A stretch of DNA of 9,910 nucleotides from Bacillota bacterium (GTDB lineage: Bacteria; Bacillota; UBA994): contig QLUC01000062.1 of NCBI GenBank assembly GCA_018725275.1, positions 1 through 9,910 of the forward strand, given 5' to 3'. This document shows positions 6,463 through 9,910 of the stretch, one piece after another. Positions within the stretch are counted from its first letter, which is position 1. The number at the start of each line of letters is the position of its first letter. A program made the position numbers and the translations under genes. The notes under the pieces are model-generated. The model was given only the letters and a program-made list of their open reading frames with translations, made no database searches and was not told where the DNA came from.

Positions 6463-6978
6463 CTAGTACTTAATTAGAGCGTGGATTGGGTAGCCAAGGA
6501 GCATTTCTCGCCCGCGCAAATCCATCAGTTCAATAAGGAAGGCCGCGCCGACAACTACGCCGCCCAGCCCAATGACCAGGTCGACGGTAGAACGAATGGT
6601 ACCACCGGTGGCCAACAGGTCGTCGACAACTAACACCCTCGTGCCGGGTAGTATGGCGTCTTCGTGAATCTCAAGATTATCTTCCCCATACTCGAGCTTG
6701 TACGATGCCCTCCTAGTCTTGCCGGGAAGTTTGCCGGTTTTGCGGACGGGGACAAAGCCTTTACCAAGCGCGTAGGCCAGCGGCGTGCCGATAATAAAAC
6801 CTCGCGCCTCCGGGGCAACAATGAGGTCAAACTCTGTTTGCCGGCACAGTCCAGCCATTTGGTCAACCGCCTGCTGAAAGGCCTGCCCATCTCGCAGCAA
6901 AGTGGTGATGTCGCGAAACAAAATCCCCGGTTTCGGAAAATCAGGTATAGCGCGTATTTTGGCACTGAGGTCGATCAT
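6463..6978 (-). CDS. apt: Adenine phosphoribosyltransferase
   Basis: Converts adenine and PRPP to AMP and pyrophosphate in purine salvage. The PRPP-binding motif VLVVDDLLATGGT occupies 115-127. The N-terminus MIDLSAKIRAIPDFPKPGILFRDIT is typical of bacterial Apt, as are the EARGFIIG segment (57-64) and the VRKTGKLPG flexible loop (78-86). The 171-residue length is standard. An in-frame start at 7005 would add nine residues (MYMGKGGST), but these are encoded by the Shine-Dalgarno region itself; ATG 6978 has AAAAGGAGG 7 nt upstream and gives the family start. The ATG overlaps the recJ TGA as ATGA, so translation is probably coupled. It precedes rel by 26 nt, the usual apt-rel order in Firmicutes, linking purine salvage with alarmone metabolism. 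Confidence 0.97.
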   Translation of the reverse strand: MIDLSAKIRAIPDFPKPGILFRDITTLLRDGQAFQQAVDQMAGLCRQTEFDLIVAPEARGFIIGTPLAYALGKGFVPVRKTGKLPGKTRRASYKLEYGEDNLEIHEDAILPGTRVLVVDDLLATGGTIRSTVDLVIGLGGVVVGAAFLIELMDLRGREMLLGYPIHALIKY

Positions 6979-9224
6979 AGTAGAGCCTCCTTTTCCCATA
7001 TACATAGGGCGGTGTAGGTAGGTGATTGCGCGAGATCCCTTCTTGGTCCGCCGGGGCTTTGGTGGAGCAAAGTGACCTTGCCACCATTAAATTCAAAGGT
7101 CACTAAGTCAAGCTCAGCGAATATTCGCAGTGTGGCGGCACAGACGCTGTAGGCTACGGACAAAAGCAAGCCGTGTTCACCGGCGAACTCTTCAAGTGAA
7201 AATGCCGTACGTTTAACAAACCAGCGATAGTAATGAGCTAGCTGCTCACGCTTTGGCACTAATAGCTGTAGCTGCTCTTTCCCATTATACACTAAGTCAC
7301 TGCCCACCGCATAGGTCACGTGCGGAGCATCCGGCAAGCACTGCCCCCTCCCCTGGGGAGTGACTAGGTAGGCCACATCAAGGCCCTGCAGGGCGAGTGC
7401 AGTCTTTTCCACTAGCTCCCTCCCCTCCTGCCGCAGGAAGAGGGCCTTAAACTGATGAGTGGGGATAAAGAAAGGCTCCCTCAGTTCCGCCGACAGCCTC
7501 ATAAAACGGTGGTCGGCAAGGCATGGCAACAGAACCAACCACCACTCGCGGCCCACGACAAAGTCCTGTACATAAATTGACACCTGATTCTTTCCCTTGT
7601 AGGTGTCAAGGGAGGCCCGAAAAGCCAGGCGCACCCTGTCACCAATGGCGAGCTCAGCAGAGCGACGCGCTTGATTGAACATTATCGCACCTGCCTTCTC
7701 ACCATCGGCCCTAGCTATGAGCAAGCGCAAGTGTTGCCTTTCACTTCCGACCAGGCTCTTGTCGGCTAGGGTACACGGATTGGAAGCAAAAATGGGTTGG
7801 GCATTGCCCACTCCAAAGGGTGCTAGGAGGGCAATATCGGCCAGTAGCTGCTCGGTGACCTCCTCTAAGCTAAGCTCGGCTTGAATACGCAACCTAGGGA
7901 TAAAAAGATCAGCTGTTATTTCGCCCGCCAAGGACAAAAAGCATGCGCTAAAACCGTTAAGCTGTTCCCCCCGCATCGTCAGTCCTGCGGCCATGGGGTG
8001 CCCGCCACACTGTAGCAGCCAGGCTTGGCAGCGGCGTAAAGCGGCAATGAGGTCAAAACCGATGATGCTCCGCCCGGAACCGCGCCAGACTCCCTGTTCA
8101 TCCTGACAGAGTAAGATGGTGGGTCGATGAAAGCGCTCAACCAAGCGTGAGGCGACAATCCCGATAACGCCGGGCGGCCAGTGGGGAGCAAAAAGCACCA
8201 GGGCGGGAGCGTCCAGGTCGACCATCGCCAATGCCTCGGACAGCACTTCTGCCTCTAACCGTTGTCGCTCGCGGTTAAATGCATCAAGATCTCTAGCCAA
8301 GGCTTGGGCCACCACATCGTCCTGGGTAAGCAGGAGCTCCAAAGCAGGAACCGCATCGTCAAGCCGCCCAGCCGCATTAAGGCGCGGGGCCAACATATAA
8401 GCAATATTGCCAGCGGAAATCTGCGCGGGCTTCACCCCGGACACCTCCATCAGCGCCTTGAAGGAACACCGGGGGTGAGTAAGTAAGACCAACCCCTTCC
8501 GGACATACAGGCGATTCTCTCCCACTAAGGGAACGAGGTCGGCGATGGTGCCCACCGCTACATAATCCAGTAAATCTCGCGCCCCCTCGCCTAACAAGGC
8601 GCAAGCCAACTTATACGCCACACCAACGCCGGCTAAATCTTTAAAAGGATATGGACATCCCCCTATCTTCGGGTCAATGATGGCAAACGCTAGAGGTAGT
8701 TCCGGTGCGGGAGTATGGTGGTCGGTAATAATGAGGTCTATGCCAAGACTATGAGCGACCTTGGCCTCGTCAACTGCTTGTACACCGCAGTCTGCAGTTA
8801 CGATTAAGGTCACACCCTGACTGTGGGCCAGAAGGATGCTCTCCCTCTGGATGCCATAGCCTTCGGCCCGGGTGGGGATATAGATTTGTGCTCTGAGGCC
8901 ATAGCGAGTGAACGCCAAAAACAATAACGCTGCGGAAGTCACTCCATCAGCATCATAATCTCCATGGATAAGCACTTTCTCGTTTTTCTCCCGCGCTAGG
9001 CCGAGGCGCAGGGTAGCAAGGGACATGTCGCGAAAGAGAAATGGGTCGTGTTCATGGCAGAAATCAGGATAAAGAAAAGCTTCGAGCGACTTGAGGTCAC
9101 TAATGCCCCGACTACGTAGGATCTGCAGAACGATGGGGTGGAGACCGCTTGGCGTAGCTCCATCCAGGCCGTCGGGCATAACGAACTCCCATGCCGTTCG
9201 AGCCGTTTGCTCGAGAGCACGCAA
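6975..9224 (-). CDS. recJ: Single-stranded-DNA-specific exonuclease RecJ
   Basis: A 5'-3' single-strand DNA exonuclease of the DHH phosphoesterase family, acting in recombination repair, mismatch repair and base-excision repair. The DHH domain has HGDYDADG (87-94), TADCG (143-147) with Asp145, the signature DHH (168-170) and GTIADLVPL (225-233) with Asp229. The DHHA1 domain has PGVIGIVASR, GSGRSIIGFDL and CGGHPMAAGLT (406-416). An OB-type region follows with LLAPFGVGNAQPIFAS (466-481). A C-terminal extension of roughly 190 residues (about 560-749) lacks nuclease motifs and corresponds to the longer tail of Firmicute RecJ such as the B. subtilis protein. At 749 residues the length fits that group. 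The TTG at 9224 has AGGGGGA 7 nt upstream; the next in-frame Met is residue 16, with no comparable site noted. The stop overlaps the apt ATG. It follows the VWA gene by 28 nt. Confidence 0.96.
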   Translation of the reverse strand: MRALEQTARTAWEFVMPDGLDGATPSGLHPIVLQILRSRGISDLKSLEAFLYPDFCHEHDPFLFRDMSLATLRLGLAREKNEKVLIHGDYDADGVTSAALLFLAFTRYGLRAQIYIPTRAEGYGIQRESILLAHSQGVTLIVTADCGVQAVDEAKVAHSLGIDLIITDHHTPAPELPLAFAIIDPKIGGCPYPFKDLAGVGVAYKLACALLGEGARDLLDYVAVGTIADLVPLVGENRLYVRKGLVLLTHPRCSFKALMEVSGVKPAQISAGNIAYMLAPRLNAAGRLDDAVPALELLLTQDDVVAQALARDLDAFNRERQRLEAEVLSEALAMVDLDAPALVLFAPHWPPGVIGIVASRLVERFHRPTILLCQDEQGVWRGSGRSIIGFDLIAALRRCQAWLLQCGGHPMAAGLTMRGEQLNGFSACFLSLAGEITADLFIPRLRIQAELSLEEVTEQLLADIALLAPFGVGNAQPIFASNPCTLADKSLVGSERQHLRLLIARADGEKAGAIMFNQARRSAELAIGDRVRLAFRASLDTYKGKNQVSIYVQDFVVGREWWLVLLPCLADHRFMRLSAELREPFFIPTHQFKALFLRQEGRELVEKTALALQGLDVAYLVTPQGRGQCLPDAPHVTYAVGSDLVYNGKEQLQLLVPKREQLAHYYRWFVKRTAFSLEEFAGEHGLLLSVAYSVCAATLRIFAELDLVTFEFNGGKVTLLHQSPGGPRRDLAQSPTYTALCIWEKEALL
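6986..6994 (-). promoter_or_regulatory. Shine-Dalgarno site of apt (decides the start)
   Basis: AAAAGGAGG on the - strand, 7 nt upstream of ATG 6978, embedded in the last codons of recJ. It rules out the longer form starting at 7005, whose coding sequence would run through the site. Confidence 0.85.
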
Positions 9225-9230
9225 TTTACT

Positions 9231-9237
9231 TCCCCCT
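9231..9237 (-). promoter_or_regulatory. Shine-Dalgarno site of recJ (supports TTG start)
   Basis: AGGGGGA on the - strand, with 7 nt between the G run and TTG 9224, in the 28-nt gap after the VWA gene. It is the only ribosome site seen near the recJ start. Confidence 0.7.
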
Positions 9238-9252
9238 AAAATTACATGCTGT

Positions 9253-9910
9253 CTATTTCACCGCGGGGGACTGCCTTTCCTGCTTGTGCCGCACCACCGT
9301 TCGCCGCTCCTTGGCGATAATACCAATTAATTTTTCGGGCGTGATTTCATCAATGACATAAAGGCTGCCCTGAGCTACTCGTGCCAGGTTTTGCAGAATC
9401 TCTTGATTGGGCAGAAGTCCTATACAGCAAAGCTTTATCCCTTGCTGCGGCAATTGCTCTGCCACCGCTAGGGCATCAGCTAGGGGATCAGAACTTTTCT
9501 GCGAGACAGTAGGGATGCCGTCGGTAATGACCACCAATAGTGTTTCTTGGACCGAAGCATGTTGACGGAGATAGCTAGCGGCGCGTTCCAGCCCAAGTGC
9601 CAATGGGGTTAGTCCTTCGGGACTGATCTGACGCAGGCCGGCTTTGAGCAATGAGCGATTGCGCGTAAAGTGGACCGCAACCTCCACTTTGTTCTCCTGA
9701 AAGTAGATGACCCCGACTCTGTCTTTAGTGACATAGAGCAGATGAGAGGCCAGAACCTTGGCTGATTTCATGCGCTGTCCCAACATGCTGGCTGAGGCGT
9801 CAACTAGCAGCAAGATGTCGCATTTGCCACGAGAAACTTGACGCACGTATCGCAGGTCCTCTCTGACGACCTGCCAGGGTTGTTGTTGGCGAGCATTTCT
9901 TTTGAGGCTT
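9253..9910 (-). CDS. von Willebrand A domain protein, Mg-chelatase ChlD/BchD-like (5' part outside window)
   Basis: The C-terminal 218 residues of a protein whose frame is open to the right edge, so the start lies outside. A GTG at 9846 is the first obvious start-like codon, but the coding frame continues upstream without a stop (SLKRNARQQQ, then VVREDLRYVRQV). A basic linker ending in DLR just before the VWA domain is typical of ChlD/BchD-like proteins. The VWA metal site is complete: DASAS (37-41), Thr101 in EGLTPLALGL, and Asp130 in VVITDGIP. The tail after residue 200 is short and basic. ChlD-type VWA subunits work with an AAA+ ATPase in metal chelatases, but similar VWA proteins also occur in other MoxR/ChlI-like ATPase systems, so the partner and substrate are unknown. 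No signal peptide can be judged because the N-terminus is missing. It is on the same strand as recJ with a 28-nt gap, probably in the same operon. Confidence 0.85.
   Translation of the reverse strand, partial: SLKRNARQQQPWQVVREDLRYVRQVSRGKCDILLLVDASASMLGQRMKSAKVLASHLLYVTKDRVGVIYFQENKVEVAVHFTRNRSLLKAGLRQISPEGLTPLALGLERAASYLRQHASVQETLLVVITDGIPTVSQKSSDPLADALAVAEQLPQQGIKLCCIGLLPNQEILQNLARVAQGSLYVIDEITPEKLIGIIAKERRTVVRHKQERQSPAVK

Noticed and set aside
6979..7005. Longer apt form with nine extra N-terminal residues
   Set aside because: The extra codons are the Shine-Dalgarno region (AAAAGGAGG) for the ATG at 6978, and family members start at the MIDLSAKIR equivalent.
9844..9846. GTG as the true start of the VWA gene
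   Set aside because: The frame stays open to the window edge and the upstream residues (a basic linker ending VVREDLRYVRQV) look like the usual ChlD-type lead into the VWA domain, so the gene is cut by the edge.
1..9910. CRISPR array, insertion sequence, tRNA/rRNA gene, T-box or riboswitch
   Set aside because: No regular repeats, inverted terminal repeats with transposase, tRNA-like folds or long leader regions are visible; almost every base is within a conserved coding gene, and there is no untranslated leader long enough for a T-box before aspS.

Overview
The window is a compact housekeeping gene block from a bacterium, very probably a Firmicute (Bacillota) of the Clostridia type. The evidence is the gene order recJ-apt-rel-dtd-MBL hydrolase-hemZ-aspS, a HemZ-type rather than HemN/HemW-type radical SAM protein, strong AGGAGG-like Shine-Dalgarno sites, and several TTG starts. 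Base composition looks moderate, slightly above 50% GC by eye. I cannot name a genus.

Layout: positions 1-224 on the + strand are the 3' end of a small membrane protein gene that begins outside the window. A short A/T-rich gap (225-241) with a weak symmetric hairpin separates it from a convergent - strand run. That run fills the rest of the window. In its own reading direction (right to left) it holds: the C-terminal part of a von Willebrand A (ChlD-like) protein cut by the right edge, recJ, apt, a bifunctional ppGpp synthetase/hydrolase gene (relA/rel), dtd, a GloB-like metallo-beta-lactamase hydrolase, hemZ and aspS. The genes are nearly contiguous. recJ/apt and hemZ/aspS share ATGA stop/start overlaps, MBL/hemZ overlap by 7 nt and rel/dtd by about 29 nt. 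The largest internal gaps are 28 nt (VWA/recJ) and 26 nt (apt/rel). There is no gene-free stretch over 300 bases, and I saw no convincing internal promoter, so one polycistronic operon ending near 225-241 is likely.

Functionally the block joins single-strand DNA exonuclease repair (RecJ), purine salvage (Apt), stringent-response control (Rel), D-aminoacyl-tRNA proofreading (Dtd), and aspartyl-tRNA charging (AspS). It also holds two enzymes often carried along in this cluster (MBL hydrolase and HemZ). This is a conserved association, not an accessory island. I saw no RNA genes, CRISPR array, insertion sequence, integrase, attachment site or origin.

I do not see a new defence, mobile or biosynthetic system here. 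The points that merit a second look are departures from the usual cluster: hisS is absent between hemZ and aspS; HemZ lacks the roughly 100-residue N-terminal region of its B. subtilis relative and starts at a TTG overlapping the previous stop; and a VWA/ChlD-like gene sits directly upstream of recJ.
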